Positions 17,066 to 25,557 of a stretch of 64,000 nt of DNA are shown in pieces. The notes beneath the pieces were generated by a model. The model had not been told where the DNA came from. It worked only from the letters and a program-made list of their open reading frames with translations, and did no database searches. Source of the DNA: SKVR01 sp964491395 (lineage in GTDB: Bacteria > Bacteroidota > Bacteroidia > Bacteroidales > UBA7960). How positions within the stretch are numbered: position 1 is the first letter of the stretch; each line of letters starts with the position of its first letter. A program made the position numbers and the translations under genes. The stretch covers positions 13,753-77,752 of the forward strand of contig CAZBGI010000010.1 of NCBI GenBank assembly GCA_964491395.1, in the 5' to 3' direction.

Positions 17066-19201
17066 TCAAAACCTGATACGCATCTGGGCTTTAATCTCTG
17101 TTCTTGTATTGCCTTCTGTAAGATCCTGTCCGCTTCCGACTTCATGACGGTTGGTATAAATAGTTTGAGCGAGTCTGGCCTGCAGATCAATATTCCTGTT
17201 GACCCTGTAGCGGGCTACAATATAGGCTCTGTGCCCTTTGTATGAATAAAAGGGGAAAGCGAATGCATACAAGACATCATTCTCGTAGGCATAGATACGG
17301 GCATCAAATCCATCGGTGTCGAAAATGGCATATCGTGCTGTGATGACCCACGGACTGGCAAAATTGCGGTAAGCAACATCCTGGTATATGAGAAAACCCT
17401 GCTGATGGTTGCTGCCATGACGAAAGTCAATCCATTCCAAACGGTTTTTAAAAGTAAAGGAGGGGGAAACAAGGTAACTGATATGCAGCCGTATGTTCTG
17501 CCGCATTACATCCTCCACATACCTGATAGTGGCAGGTTCGGGAGCGTTTAGAGGTTTGTTCTTTATCCGGTAGCGGGCATACATCTCGATTTCTCGTTCC
17601 GGCCTGTAATTAACCTGGGCCAGGTAATCATATCCACGCGAAGGGGTATAGGTGCGGAATTTCATCCAGGGAAAGGAAAAATGATCGGCATACGCATTTA
17701 TCGACCATTCTTTTGATAATCTTGATGTGATACCTATATACAGTCCGTTTTCATTGCTCACCCTTGTGTTCTCTGAAACAGCAACACTCAGCAGAGATTG
17801 ATAATCGGGGGTGAATTTGCGATGCACCAGGCTCAGGCTCAATCGTGGATCCAGGCTCATCATAACTCCGTTAAGCAAAGCGTAACCTCCGCTTTCACTG
17901 GTGGCAAACTCGCCGAAAATATTGAAATTCCGATAGATATAATTATAGTCTAACCCTGCTGCCCAGTTGGTTTGTTTGTTCAGATCAAACTGGTTATAAA
18001 AGGAAAGGTTGCGTTGGAATTCAGCACCCAGTTCCATGTAATAGCCGGTGACTCCTACCTGAAAATTTTGCCTTCTCCATGTCAGATTGGAACCCATGAA
18101 TTTTTCCCGGACCGAGTTTTTGTTCTCCAGCTCCCGGGGAGTGCGGTGCAGGCCGGTTTGCTGTAAACTGGTAATAACAAGGGCTTGCTGGCTTATGGTA
18201 TCTGTTTGCAGTACATTGGCATCCCTGTATTTGTTGGAGTAAAAAGCAGTTAATTCCAGGTCTCCCAGCCGGATGGTTGTCCCGGCACCACGCATAAAGT
18301 TGTTTTCATCTACCGAAGTGTATTGCCTTAATCCCAACCCGTTTTTCTTAACATTCACGGCTTCACTGCTTTTGCCAAATGCCAGTCCCGACCAAAGTGT
18401 GAGTCCTTGTCCGAATTGCACCTGGTAGTCGCCTATTGCAAAAGTTTTGATATTTCCAACATCCCGCAAATAAAAATGAGCGGAATAATAATCAAATCCC
18501 TGGGTTTGACTTCCCTGAAAAAACTCCTCCCCGGGATCTTTTTCCGCAGTAATGCCTATACTTATATTATTGTAATAGGTAAACCTGTATCTTGAGTAAA
18601 GTCTGAAGGGACTGCCCAGGTATCTCGCATTGGGATTGGCTTCTAATTCCCCGGGTTCCATGGACGAAAATCCTCTTTGTTCTTCCAACAACTGCTGGAA
18701 ACGCAAAAAATACTGGTTGTTTCCTCTTTGAAGAATATCGCTTATTTTAAAAACCCTTCCCTCTACGGTCTCTTCTACCATCACATAAGGAGAGATCTGT
18801 TCAATAATTTCAGGAGTGAACCCATCAATGGTCTGCAATTCCATCAGACTGATAAGATTGCCAAAACGCTGGCGATGCAAAATGAGGTTGTTGATTTGAA
18901 TTTCAGAGAGGAAAAAAATCCGTCTTAAATCTTCTGCCGAGGCATCATTCAAATTAATGGGCTGTTGCCGCAGCATTTCTAGCTCCTCAATAAGCTCGGA
19001 GGCATCTATCTCTTGCTCACTTTCTTCAATCAGAGATTCTATCCGTTGATGAAACTCTTCCTCCTCAACAGGTTGTTCGGGGGGTGGTTCTTCTTCAGTA
19101 TTCTGGGCATGCAAAGCGGTTACAGAGAAAATCAGCACCACAAGCGGCAGCCAACGCAGATTTTGCATGATTTTTCCGGGCTTTATACGCATTCTCAGCA
19201 T
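17066..19201 (-). CDS. Helix-hairpin-helix (ComEA-like) domain protein with outer-membrane beta-barrel
   Basis: A 711-residue exported protein of a Bacteroidota family. A signal peptide (LPLVVLIFSVTALHAQ) is followed by a Pro/Glu-rich acidic linker, then a ComEA-like double helix-hairpin-helix at about residues 75-140 (PINLNDASAEDLRRI, HRQRFGNLISLMELQTIDGF). The remaining 550 residues have alternating aromatic strands and end in EIKAQMRIRF, typical of an outer-membrane barrel. The HhH fold usually binds DNA; here the role is unknown. The ATG at 19199-19201 overlaps the stop of the upstream gene as TAATG, implying translational coupling, and sets this start even though it gives a long n-region. 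Confidence 0.85.
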   Translation of the reverse strand: MLRMRIKPGKIMQNLRWLPLVVLIFSVTALHAQNTEEEPPPEQPVEEEEFHQRIESLIEESEQEIDASELIEELEMLRQQPINLNDASAEDLRRIFFLSEIQINNLILHRQRFGNLISLMELQTIDGFTPEIIEQISPYVMVEETVEGRVFKISDILQRGNNQYFLRFQQLLEEQRGFSSMEPGELEANPNARYLGSPFRLYSRYRFTYYNNISIGITAEKDPGEEFFQGSQTQGFDYYSAHFYLRDVGNIKTFAIGDYQVQFGQGLTLWSGLAFGKSSEAVNVKKNGLGLRQYTSVDENNFMRGAGTTIRLGDLELTAFYSNKYRDANVLQTDTISQQALVITSLQQTGLHRTPRELENKNSVREKFMGSNLTWRRQNFQVGVTGYYMELGAEFQRNLSFYNQFDLNKQTNWAAGLDYNYIYRNFNIFGEFATSESGGYALLNGVMMSLDPRLSLSLVHRKFTPDYQSLLSVAVSENTRVSNENGLYIGITSRLSKEWSINAYADHFSFPWMKFRTYTPSRGYDYLAQVNYRPEREIEMYARYRIKNKPLNAPEPATIRYVEDVMRQNIRLHISYLVSPSFTFKNRLEWIDFRHGSNHQQGFLIYQDVAYRNFASPWVITARYAIFDTDGFDARIYAYENDVLYAFAFPFYSYKGHRAYIVARYRVNRNIDLQARLAQTIYTNRHEVGSGQDLTEGNTRTEIKAQMRIRF

Positions 19202-20019
19202 TATTTGAAATTATAGATAAAACTAATTTGCGGAGAATAGCCTAAAATATGGTGATAGGAGGTGGCCAGGTCGATGTTGAGATTTCCCTGCTCCAGTCCG
19301 AAACCAAAAGCGTTGGTCATGGGGTTGGTCCCGATTCCTCCTCTCAGGTAAACAGGGTCGGTAATGTGGTATTCAATTCCGGCTTTCAACACAGGATCGA
19401 GGTTCACACTTTTTTCGGCCTCCAGAATAACCATTACCCTATCGGAAAACTCATAGGCCAGCCCGGTTTTAAAAATGGTAGGAATTCTTTCATCGGCAAA
19501 ATCGCTGATTCTGGCCCTGGTGGGATTGAAAAGATGGGCTCCGATGCTGAGTTGGGGTAAAATATGATAGATAACTCCCAGCTCGAAAGTTATGTTTCCT
19601 TTGTTTCCGTAATCTTCTCCAATTCCGGTATGATGGTAATTGAGCTGAAGCCCGGTGGATAACCTTTCACCGAATTCTCTTCCGTAAGCTATGCCCACCT
19701 TGGTTTCATTATACAGATCGAATCCGAAATAGGTAAAACTTACTCCAAACACCCCTGAACGGGTAGGAAGCACAAAGGCACCTGCCCCAAAGCTAAGCTC
19801 TTCAACCAGAAACCGATTTTCAAAATACACTCCGGCAGCCATTTTTTCCAGCCTGGAAAGTCCGGCCTGGTTATGACTGATGGCCCAGAAATCATATAGT
19901 GTTACCGAGGCATTGCCCATACCGGCAGCTCTTCCTCCAAAAGGATAATTGTCATTGGCGGCATGTGAATTGCATGCTGCGAGGAGGAAGAGAAGCGTAA
20001 GTGCAGAAATTTTTCTCAT
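19201..20019 (-). CDS. PorV/PorQ-like outer-membrane protein
   Basis: A 272-residue outer-membrane protein of the PorV/PorQ-like group (UPF0164 or FadL-like barrels). It opens with a signal sequence (ISALTLLFLLAACNSHA), which could be lipoprotein-type (LLAAC) or cleaved after SHA. Then come the group's motifs FGGRAAGMGNASVTLYDFWAISHNQAGL and a run of short strands (GVFGVSFTYFGFDLYNE), ending in SFIYNFK. The stop overlaps the start of the HhH-barrel gene, so the two proteins are made together and probably act together in the outer membrane. PorV proteins shuttle type IX secretion substrates in related bacteria, but whether this one does is unknown. Confidence 0.75.
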   Translation of the reverse strand: MRKISALTLLFLLAACNSHAANDNYPFGGRAAGMGNASVTLYDFWAISHNQAGLSRLEKMAAGVYFENRFLVEELSFGAGAFVLPTRSGVFGVSFTYFGFDLYNETKVGIAYGREFGERLSTGLQLNYHHTGIGEDYGNKGNITFELGVIYHILPQLSIGAHLFNPTRARISDFADERIPTIFKTGLAYEFSDRVMVILEAEKSVNLDPVLKAGIEYHITDPVYLRGGIGTNPMTNAFGFGLEQGNLNIDLATSYHHILGYSPQISFIYNFK

Positions 20020-20234
20020 GTTCAGGATGTGTTGGTTTGCTGCAATTGCTATAATCCATGGGCCTTGGATGGTATTCTCCTGTTTCGAAAATTTGGTTGG
20101 GGTATCTATTGCAAGTTACAATATTTTTTTAAGTGTTTTAAGAACTTTTTTCATCGTTTCATGTTGAGCATCCATCCATGCCTTACAGTCCTGCATGAGT
20201 ACCGACAGATACTTATGTAAATAGAAAAAATTTT

Positions 20235-20242
20235 TACCTTTG
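20235..20242 (+). promoter_or_regulatory. -7 element for purK
   Basis: TACCTTTG, an exact match to TAnnTTTG, 26 bases upstream of the purK ATG. No good -33 TTTG is found at the usual distance. The rest of 20020-20268 shows nothing else I can support. Confidence 0.55.
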
Positions 20243-20268
20243 CCGGTATTGACAATGCTGTAAAAAAT

Positions 20269-21429
20269 ATGAAAAATTACTTTTCCTCAAAAGATATTAA
20301 AATCGGTATATTGGGTGGCGGTCAACTGGGAAAAATGTTGTTGGATGTAGCCCGTCGGTATGATTTATTTACCCGTGTTCTCGACCCTTCGGCAGATGCT
20401 CCCTGTGCCATTGGTTGCAAGGAATTTGTTCAAGGTAGCTTCAATGACTATGAAACGGTAATGGCGTTTGGTGCCGATTGTGACGTGTTGACCATAGAAA
20501 TTGAAAGTGTAAACACACGGGCTTTAAAAGAACTACAGGCCCAAGGCAAAAAGGTGTTTCCTCAGCCCGAAATCGTGGAACTGATTCAAAATAAAGTGCT
20601 GCAAAAGCAGTTTTATGATGACCACCAGCTTCCTACAGCACCCTGGTTTGGTTTTAAGAACAAAACCGAAATGAAAAAGAAAATAGAGAAGCATTCTTTT
20701 CATCTGCCTTTCGTCTGGAAAGCAGCAACAGGAGGATACGACGGAAGAGGGGTAGTGGTGGTGAGAAATATGAAGGAACTGGAAGAAATTCCAGATGTCC
20801 CGGGGTTGATTGAAGAATTGGCTGCCATAGAACACGAGATTGCCTTGGTAGCAGCAAGAAACCAGGCTGGAGAAGTATCTTCTTTCCCACCCGTAGAAAT
20901 GTCGTTTCATCCGGTGGCTAACCTGGTAGAGTATGTGTTTTGTCCTGCCCAATTATCGGATGCAAAACTTGAACAGGCTTCCCGCCTTGCTTTATCATTG
21001 GTTGATAAACTCGGCATCGTGGGAGTATTGGCCGTAGAGATGTTTGTCAACAAAGACGGGGAAATCTGGATCAATGAATGTGCCCCCAGGGTGCATAATA
21101 GCGGACACCTGACCATTGAGGCCTGCATTACCTCTCAGTTTGAGCAGCACCTGCGAGCTATCCTGGACTTTCCACTGGGAAGTACAAAACAAATCAGACC
21201 CGCTGTAATGGTAAATCTTACCGGTGAGGATGGATTTACCGGCCCTGTGTATTATGAGGGAGCAGAAAAAATGCTGGCCACCCAAGGGGCTTATATGCAT
21301 CTGTATGGCAAAACGGAAACCCGACCCTTTAGAAAAATGGGCCATGTAACCCTTACCGCAGAAACACTTGAAATAGCCAGGGAAAACGCCCTGAAAGTAA
21401 AGGAGATAATGAAGGTTAAGAGCGTTTAA
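20269..21429 (+). CDS. purK: 5-(carboxyamino)imidazole ribonucleotide synthase PurK
   Basis: A 386-residue ATP-grasp enzyme that carboxylates aminoimidazole ribonucleotide (AIR) with bicarbonate and ATP to N5-CAIR in de novo purine synthesis. The N-terminal nucleotide-binding segment IGILGGGQLGKML is characteristic. The ATP-grasp core contains PFVWKAATGGYDGRGV, IEELAAIEHEIALVAARN, and the metal-binding WINECAPRVHNSGHLTIEAC. The C-terminal domain ends HVTLTAETLEIARENALKVKEIM. purE follows after 166 bases, so steps two and three of AIR carboxylation are encoded together. Confidence 0.96.
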   Translation: MKNYFSSKDIKIGILGGGQLGKMLLDVARRYDLFTRVLDPSADAPCAIGCKEFVQGSFNDYETVMAFGADCDVLTIEIESVNTRALKELQAQGKKVFPQPEIVELIQNKVLQKQFYDDHQLPTAPWFGFKNKTEMKKKIEKHSFHLPFVWKAATGGYDGRGVVVVRNMKELEEIPDVPGLIEELAAIEHEIALVAARNQAGEVSSFPPVEMSFHPVANLVEYVFCPAQLSDAKLEQASRLALSLVDKLGIVGVLAVEMFVNKDGEIWINECAPRVHNSGHLTIEACITSQFEQHLRAILDFPLGSTKQIRPAVMVNLTGEDGFTGPVYYEGAEKMLATQGAYMHLYGKTETRPFRKMGHVTLTAETLEIARENALKVKEIMKVKSV

Positions 21430-21595
21430 TAGTTGATAGTAAATAGTTACCAGGGGAAGCGCAATCAGCGCAATGGGTAGAGATGAGCGAACAGAAGCAA
21501 GAGATTCGTGACAAGAGAGTAGAGGCGAGAGAATAGAGAATAGTGAAAAGAAGAAAATAAAACATATCAAGTAACTCAATAACTAAAATGTAGGC
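21430..21595 (+). repeat. Purine-rich low-complexity spacer between purK and purE
   Basis: The spacer contains near-tandem purine-rich units such as GAGAGAATAGAGAATAGTGAA (split over 21527-21545). A similar stretch with repeated GTGAAAAGTGAA occurs after the aminopeptidase gene (23181-23215). Such runs are common in Bacteroidota intergenic DNA and probably arise by slippage. No hairpin terminator is seen, so purK and purE may be cotranscribed. Confidence 0.45.
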
Positions 21596-22090
21596 ATGAA
21601 AAAAGTAGCCATTGTAATGGGAAGTTCCTCTGATTTGAGAGTGATGGAAGAGGCGGTAAAGGTGCTTCGCGAGCTGGAAATAGAAGTAGAGGTAGACATT
21701 GTTTCAGCGCATCGTACACCGCAAAAGATGTTTGATTTTGCTGCACAGGCACATGAAAGAGGTATTCAGGTAATTATTGCCGGTGCCGGAGGAGCTGCAC
21801 ACTTGCCGGGTATGATAGCCTCTTTAACACCCCTGCCGGTTATTGGTGTGCCAGTGAAATCTTCCAACAGTATTGATGGCTGGGATTCTGTACTTTCCAT
21901 TTTACAGATGCCGGCAGGTGTGCCAGTGGCGACTGTAGCACTGGATGGGGCCAGAAATGCAGGCATTCTGGCAGCACAAATTCTGGGTGCCGGAGATGAG
22001 GCTGTAAGAAACAGAATTATCCGGTTTAAAAAAGGACTGGAAGAAAAAGTTAATATCATGAGCGAGGAAACAAGGACTCAATTTGATTAA
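21596..22090 (+). CDS. purE: 5-(carboxyamino)imidazole ribonucleotide mutase PurE (class I)
   Basis: A 164-residue class I PurE that converts N5-CAIR to CAIR. The conserved motifs are all visible: VAIVMGSSSDLRVMEEA near the start, SAHRTPQKMFDFA with the catalytic His, and AGAGGAAHLPGMIASLTPLPVIGVPV. The end DGARNAGILAAQILG is also typical. Class I enzymes need PurK, which lies directly upstream. The protein probably forms an octamer, as family members do. Confidence 0.96.
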   Translation: MKKVAIVMGSSSDLRVMEEAVKVLRELEIEVEVDIVSAHRTPQKMFDFAAQAHERGIQVIIAGAGGAAHLPGMIASLTPLPVIGVPVKSSNSIDGWDSVLSILQMPAGVPVATVALDGARNAGILAAQILGAGDEAVRNRIIRFKKGLEEKVNIMSEETRTQFD

Positions 22091-22202
22091 GTGGGTTTTT
22101 TTGTTTAAACGAATCAATCAGTTCGATGGCCTCGTTTTTGTTGAGGAGGTAGGTATAATAAATGATACTCAATATTTTCGGACATATCAAAACATATTTA
22201 TT

Positions 22203-23180
22203 ATGAACAATACACAGAAACAGCTGGAAGAAGCATCAGTAATTGCTTTGCGCGATTGCATGGGACTGCAGAAAGAAGAAACCCTTTTGATTGTTACAGA
22301 CGAAATAAAACGTGAAATCGGCATTGCTTTGCACGAAGCCGGAAAGGAATTATGCAAGGAGTCGGTTTTGGTTGAGATACAATCCCGTGAAGTCAACGGT
22401 CAGGAACCTCCTGTATATATAGCAGAAATGATGAAAAAGGTAGATGTGGTAGTTTGCCCCACAGCCAAATCACTCACCCACACCGATGCACGTCGCAATG
22501 CAGTAAAAGAGGGGGTAAGAGTGGGGACGATGCCCGGTATCACAATAGACACCATGGCCCGTTGTCTGAGTGCCGATTATGATAAAATTATTGGCCTTAC
22601 TCACCACCTGGCCCAAAAGCTGGAAGGAGTTTCCAGTATCAGGGTTACCACTGAGAAGGGTACAGATATCACCATGCCGGTTAAAGACAGGAAAATCATT
22701 CCCAGTACAGGAGTGCTTAAAAATAAAGGTGAAAGTGGCAATCTTCCTTCCGGTGAAGTATTCCTTGCCCCCTGGGAGGATGGCTCCAATGGTACAGTAG
22801 TGATTGATGGCTCCATGGCAGGAGTGGGTGTTATTGTTGAACCGATTGAAATAGAGGTAGTCAACGGTTATGCCGAACAAATCAAAGGAGGTATTGAATC
22901 TCAGAAACTCATTGACCTTTTTGAAAAATCAGGACGTGATGCCCGGGCTGTTGCAGAATTTGGGATTGGAACCAATTACAAAGCCCAACTCACCGGAATG
23001 ATCCTGGAAGATGAAAAGGTTTTAGGTACCATTCATATTGCTTTTGGTAATAACCTAACCATGGGAGGGAAAATCGCTGTCAACAGTCATCTCGATGGCC
23101 TGGTTACAGAACCTAATGTTTGGTTCGACGACGAACTGATTATGGAAAAAGGAAAGATGGTGGGGTATTCTATAGAGTAG
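22203..23180 (+). CDS. Aminopeptidase, M29-like (leucyl aminopeptidase/AmpS family)
   Basis: A 325-residue protein of the thermophilic (M29-like) aminopeptidase group, a cobalt- or zinc-dependent exopeptidase family. Visible features include TAKSLTHTDARRNAVKEGVRVGTMPG, the ligand-bearing NLPSGEVFLAP, GRDARAVAEFGIGTN, and the C-terminal GTIHIAFGNNLTMGGKIAVNSHLDGLV with His residues. It is shorter than classical M29 enzymes (about 410 residues) because the N-terminal domain is reduced. I start at the ATG at 22203 (MNNTQKQLEEA); the frame is open for 40 codons upstream, but that part overlaps purE and is not conserved-looking. Confidence 0.8.
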   Translation: MNNTQKQLEEASVIALRDCMGLQKEETLLIVTDEIKREIGIALHEAGKELCKESVLVEIQSREVNGQEPPVYIAEMMKKVDVVVCPTAKSLTHTDARRNAVKEGVRVGTMPGITIDTMARCLSADYDKIIGLTHHLAQKLEGVSSIRVTTEKGTDITMPVKDRKIIPSTGVLKNKGESGNLPSGEVFLAPWEDGSNGTVVIDGSMAGVGVIVEPIEIEVVNGYAEQIKGGIESQKLIDLFEKSGRDARAVAEFGIGTNYKAQLTGMILEDEKVLGTIHIAFGNNLTMGGKIAVNSHLDGLVTEPNVWFDDELIMEKGKMVGYSIE

Positions 23181-23281
23181 AGAATAGATAGTGAAAAGTG
23201 AAAAGTGAATAGAGACAAGGCAATGTCCAGGATAACAACCATCAAACTATAAACGCTGAAGGGTAAATTAAAAACTATAAA

Positions 23282-23938
23282 ATGAGAATATCCAAAAAGG
23301 CACGTTTTGCGTATGTGCTGGATTATTTTATGAAGAATCAGCCTATAGCAGAAACGGAATTGAAATATACCAATCCGTATGAGTTGCTGGTGGCGGTTAT
23401 TCTTTCAGCCCAGTGTACTGATAAGCGGGTCAATATGATTACTCCGCCTTTTTTTGAGCGGTTTCCCACGGCAGAAAGCCTTGCAGAAGCAGAAGTGGAG
23501 GAAATTTTTGAATATATCAGGAGCTGCTCATATCCCAATAACAAGTCCAAAAACCTCCTGGGAATGGCTCAAAAGCTTACCACCGAATTTGGCGGGGTAG
23601 TACCGCAAGATGTGGATGAATTGCAGAAACTTCCCGGGGTGGGACGCAAAACAGCCAATGTGATTGCATCGGTAGTTTACAGCAAACCTGCGTTGGCTGT
23701 CGATACGCATGTTTTCAGGGTTTCGGCACGTATTGGTCTTACTACCAATGCCAAAACTCCTCTCGAGACGGAACGACAGCTTTTGAAATATATCCCCGAA
23801 GATTTGGTTGCCATTGCTCACCACTGGCTGATTCTGCATGGCCGCTATGTTTGCCTGGCCCGCAAACCCAAATGTGAGCAATGTCCGTTGACTGAGGTTT
23901 GCAGGTTTTATCTCAAGGAAAAGAAAATGGCCTTGTAG
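23282..23938 (+). CDS. nth: Endonuclease III
   Basis: A 218-residue base-excision-repair glycosylase/AP lyase that removes oxidised pyrimidines. The helix-hairpin-helix LPGVGRKTANVI carries the catalytic Lys123, and the AVDTHVFRV segment carries Asp141. The C-terminal four-cysteine [4Fe-4S] loop is intact (C-x6-C-x2-C-x5-C in CLARKPKCEQCPLTEVC). The N-terminal SAQCTDKRVN motif is also conserved. It is the last gene before a very strong terminator. Confidence 0.97.
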   Translation: MRISKKARFAYVLDYFMKNQPIAETELKYTNPYELLVAVILSAQCTDKRVNMITPPFFERFPTAESLAEAEVEEIFEYIRSCSYPNNKSKNLLGMAQKLTTEFGGVVPQDVDELQKLPGVGRKTANVIASVVYSKPALAVDTHVFRVSARIGLTTNAKTPLETERQLLKYIPEDLVAIAHHWLILHGRYVCLARKPKCEQCPLTEVCRFYLKEKKMAL

Positions 23939-24015
23939 CTTACGGGTTTTTTATCGTGATATTGGTTTATAAAGTGTGAAATAGCGCTGAATTTTGAAGA
24001 ACCATAAGTTATATA

Positions 24016-24058
24016 CAACCAGGGTTGCTATGCAGAATAGCAACCCTGGTTGTTTTTT
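24016..24058. terminator. Strong terminator between nth and the dodecin gene
   Basis: A perfect 15-base-pair stem: CAACCAGGGTTGCTA (24016-24030) with TAGCAACCCTGGTTG (24038-24052) around a seven-base loop, then a T run. It separates convergent nth and dodecin genes and is the most stable hairpin I found. Confidence 0.92.
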
Positions 24059-24075
24059 GAATACATATTTATTCA

Positions 24076-24288
24076 TTAAGCCATATCACTGCCTTTTACT
24101 TCAAATGATATTTTTGCATTGACGGCATAAGAAATAATTTTGTTGTTTTCTACATTTGCATTCATATGCTTAATGTAGATGGACTTAATGTTTTTAACGG
24201 TTTTACTTGCTTCAGCAAGTGCATTTTCCGTTGCTTCGGTAAATCCTTTATCCGATACTCCGATAACTTCAATTACTTTTACAATCAT
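24076..24288 (-). CDS. Dodecin family flavin-binding protein
   Basis: A 70-residue dodecin, a dodecameric hollow-sphere protein that stores flavin (or CoA/flavin) in the cytoplasm. The characteristic pattern is present: VKVIEVIGVSDKGFTEATENALAEASKTVKNI and the final strand AKISFEVKG. Many bacterial dodecins have Trp36 in the flavin tetrad; here I see Tyr (SIYIKHMNANV), so binding may be altered. It has an unusually clear Shine-Dalgarno (AAAGGAGAT, 24295-24303 on the minus strand). A promoter-like element and inverted repeats lie upstream. It is the first gene of the stress region. Confidence 0.93.
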   Translation of the reverse strand: MIVKVIEVIGVSDKGFTEATENALAEASKTVKNIKSIYIKHMNANVENNKIISYAVNAKISFEVKGSDMA

Positions 24289-24337
24289 AATAGATCTCCT
24301 TTACATTTAAAAATTAACAATCAAATTTGTTTTAAAC

Positions 24338-24357
24338 GGTGAAAAAACCATACCAGC
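24338..24357 (-). promoter_or_regulatory. Candidate alternative-sigma promoter for the dodecin gene
   Basis: On the minus strand the bases read GCTGGTATGGTTTTTTCACC, containing TGGTAT-N5-TTTCA. It matches at 17 of 20 positions the sequence in front of the methyltransferase operon (52335-52354). The layout recalls a sigma-54 -24/-12 promoter, but the -12 GC is replaced by TC. It ends about 50 bases before the ATG. Confidence 0.45.
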
Positions 24358-24430
24358 ATAATGAAAAAACTCATTGACAAGTTATTTGCTGGTAAATAAA
24401 GCTTTTGCTACAATCTTCCTGGCTAATTAC

Positions 24431-24459
24431 TTCTACAGTCTTGTAGAAATGTATCTACA
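24431..24459. promoter_or_regulatory. Composite inverted-repeat operator upstream of dodecin
   Basis: Three half-sites in a row: TTCTACA (24431-24437), TGTAGAA (24442-24448) and TCTACA (24454-24459). The central one pairs with both neighbours, making a 6-6-6 palindrome TGTAGA-N6-TCTACA and a tighter TTCTACA-N4-TGTAGAA. It is 75 bases upstream of the promoter-like element. The same half-site recurs in front of other stress genes. Probably an activator or repressor binding site (inference). Confidence 0.55.
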
Positions 24460-24538
24460 TCTTACACTGAATAATAATTTCAGAACGCTGCTTTCGCTGT
24501 AATTCTATTGCCAAGACTCAGATAGCCTTTATTTCGTA

Positions 24539-24904
24539 TTATCCTTTTTTTATCCATTCTTTTGCGGCAATGGCTTGATTGCCCGGAAAATATCTTACTT
24601 CACCTGAGACAAAAGGCTTGCTTAATTGGGTTGTTTTCTCAACGACTGAGCTATCTCCAACAATGGCCAGCTTTTCCAGTTTTCTGATGTGTTTGAAAAA
24701 TGTTTTAATATCTTCCCATAAGGCCTGAGGTTCCAACCCTTCAATGTCTTCAGGTTCAATTTCAAGATATACTTTTTGTGCATCATACTCCCTGGCATTT
24801 TTATCCAGTAAAGCATTGAGTTTGTCATAATCACTTTTCTCTATTTTACCCTTCACCTTAAATGCTACCAGGTTGTGTTTTGTAAAATCAAGGATGGTAA
24901 ACAT
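24539..24904 (-). CDS. SpoIIAA-like/STAS-fold protein
   Basis: A 121-residue protein similar to the SpoIIAA-like family: LVAFKVKGKIEKSDYDKL near the start, the VYLEIEPEDIEGL strand-loop, EDIKTFFKHIRKLEKLAIVGDS, and the ending RYFPGNQAIAAKEWIKK. Members have a STAS-type fold but lack a proven anti-sigma role, and many are annotated as stress proteins. I start at the ATG at 24902-24904 (MFTILDF), which leaves a 22-base gap from the upstream membrane-protein gene. The two are probably cotranscribed. Confidence 0.82.
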   Translation of the reverse strand: MFTILDFTKHNLVAFKVKGKIEKSDYDKLNALLDKNAREYDAQKVYLEIEPEDIEGLEPQALWEDIKTFFKHIRKLEKLAIVGDSSVVEKTTQLSKPFVSGEVRYFPGNQAIAAKEWIKKG

Positions 24905-24926
24905 AATGACTTTTTTTATTTTTATT

Positions 24927-25319
24927 TTATCTGAATAGACCAATTACAGCGGCTATCATGAGTGCCAGAAGAAAAACCCAGAATATGGCACTGATCGCAA
25001 GCACCGGTAATTCCTCTTCTGCTTCCTCGGGAACAGCTTCTCCCGGAGGTCTGTTGGTGCGATAACGCGTTGGGGTAGCAGCAGCCAACAAAAGAGCGAA
25101 TATGAGTATGACCAGTAATATGGGAGCCCAGGCAATTTCATAAAATGCTGGACCAAATGGTTGTACCCAATTCGATGCAGCTACTCCCGCCAAAATCAGG
25201 ATTAATAAAAAGGTCCAGAAACTTCCCCATGGACCCGTAAACTTGAAAGCATAATAGAAAAAACCCGCTACAATGATTGCGAGAATAACACTGAATAAAA
25301 TTTGAAAAAATACATACAT
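24927..25319 (-). CDS. Small four-helix membrane protein of unknown function
   Basis: A 130-residue inner-membrane protein with about four hydrophobic helices: one at residues 4-24, a second and third between 35 and 85, and the last at about 107-129. A short Arg/Pro/Glu-rich loop (TRYRTNRPPGEAVPEEAEEE) separates the third and fourth. I do not recognise a named family. It heads a two-gene unit with the SpoIIAA-like gene and diverges from the ferredoxin gene across a 451-base gap that holds promoter-like elements and a shared inverted repeat. Confidence 0.7.
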   Translation of the reverse strand: MYVFFQILFSVILAIIVAGFFYYAFKFTGPWGSFWTFLLILILAGVAASNWVQPFGPAFYEIAWAPILLVILIFALLLAAATPTRYRTNRPPGEAVPEEAEEELPVLAISAIFWVFLLALMIAAVIGLFR

Positions 25320-25417
25320 AGTTTTATGATTTTGAGGTGAATAATAATTGTTCCATTGGAACCAATATGATTATATCCGAATAAGAATTATTCTAATGAA
25401 TTTATAAACCATGCCTT

Positions 25418-25433
25418 TGAAATTAATGTGCCA
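25418..25433 (-). promoter_or_regulatory. Candidate alternative-sigma promoter for the membrane-protein gene
   Basis: On the minus strand TGGCAC-ATTAA-TTTCA, i.e. a perfect -24-type TGGCAC and the same TTTCA as in front of dodecin and the methyltransferase. It is about 100 bases before the ATG, and the inverted repeat at 25542 lies about 110 bases upstream. Confidence 0.4.
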
Positions 25434-25541
25434 TTAATAAAATGAAATTGCAACCGTGCGGTAAACAAGGATGGCAAGCTATTACCAATAGCATCAGATT
25501 ATTTTTTTTGGGGAGGAACTTCTATAATACCTTTAATTCTG

Positions 25542-25557
25542 GGTAGTATTTTCTACA
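25542..25557. promoter_or_regulatory. Inverted-repeat operator between divergent stress genes
   Basis: GGTAG-TATTTT-CTACA. The 15 bases GTAGTATTTTCTACA are identical (on the opposite strand) to those at 44165-44180 near the BON genes. It lies midway between the divergent membrane-protein and ferredoxin genes and could serve both. Confidence 0.5.

Noticed and set aside
24289..24538. CRISPR-like repeat from repeated TCTACA/TGTAGA
   Set aside because: Only three half-sites with unequal spacing; no direct repeats with spacers and no cas genes.
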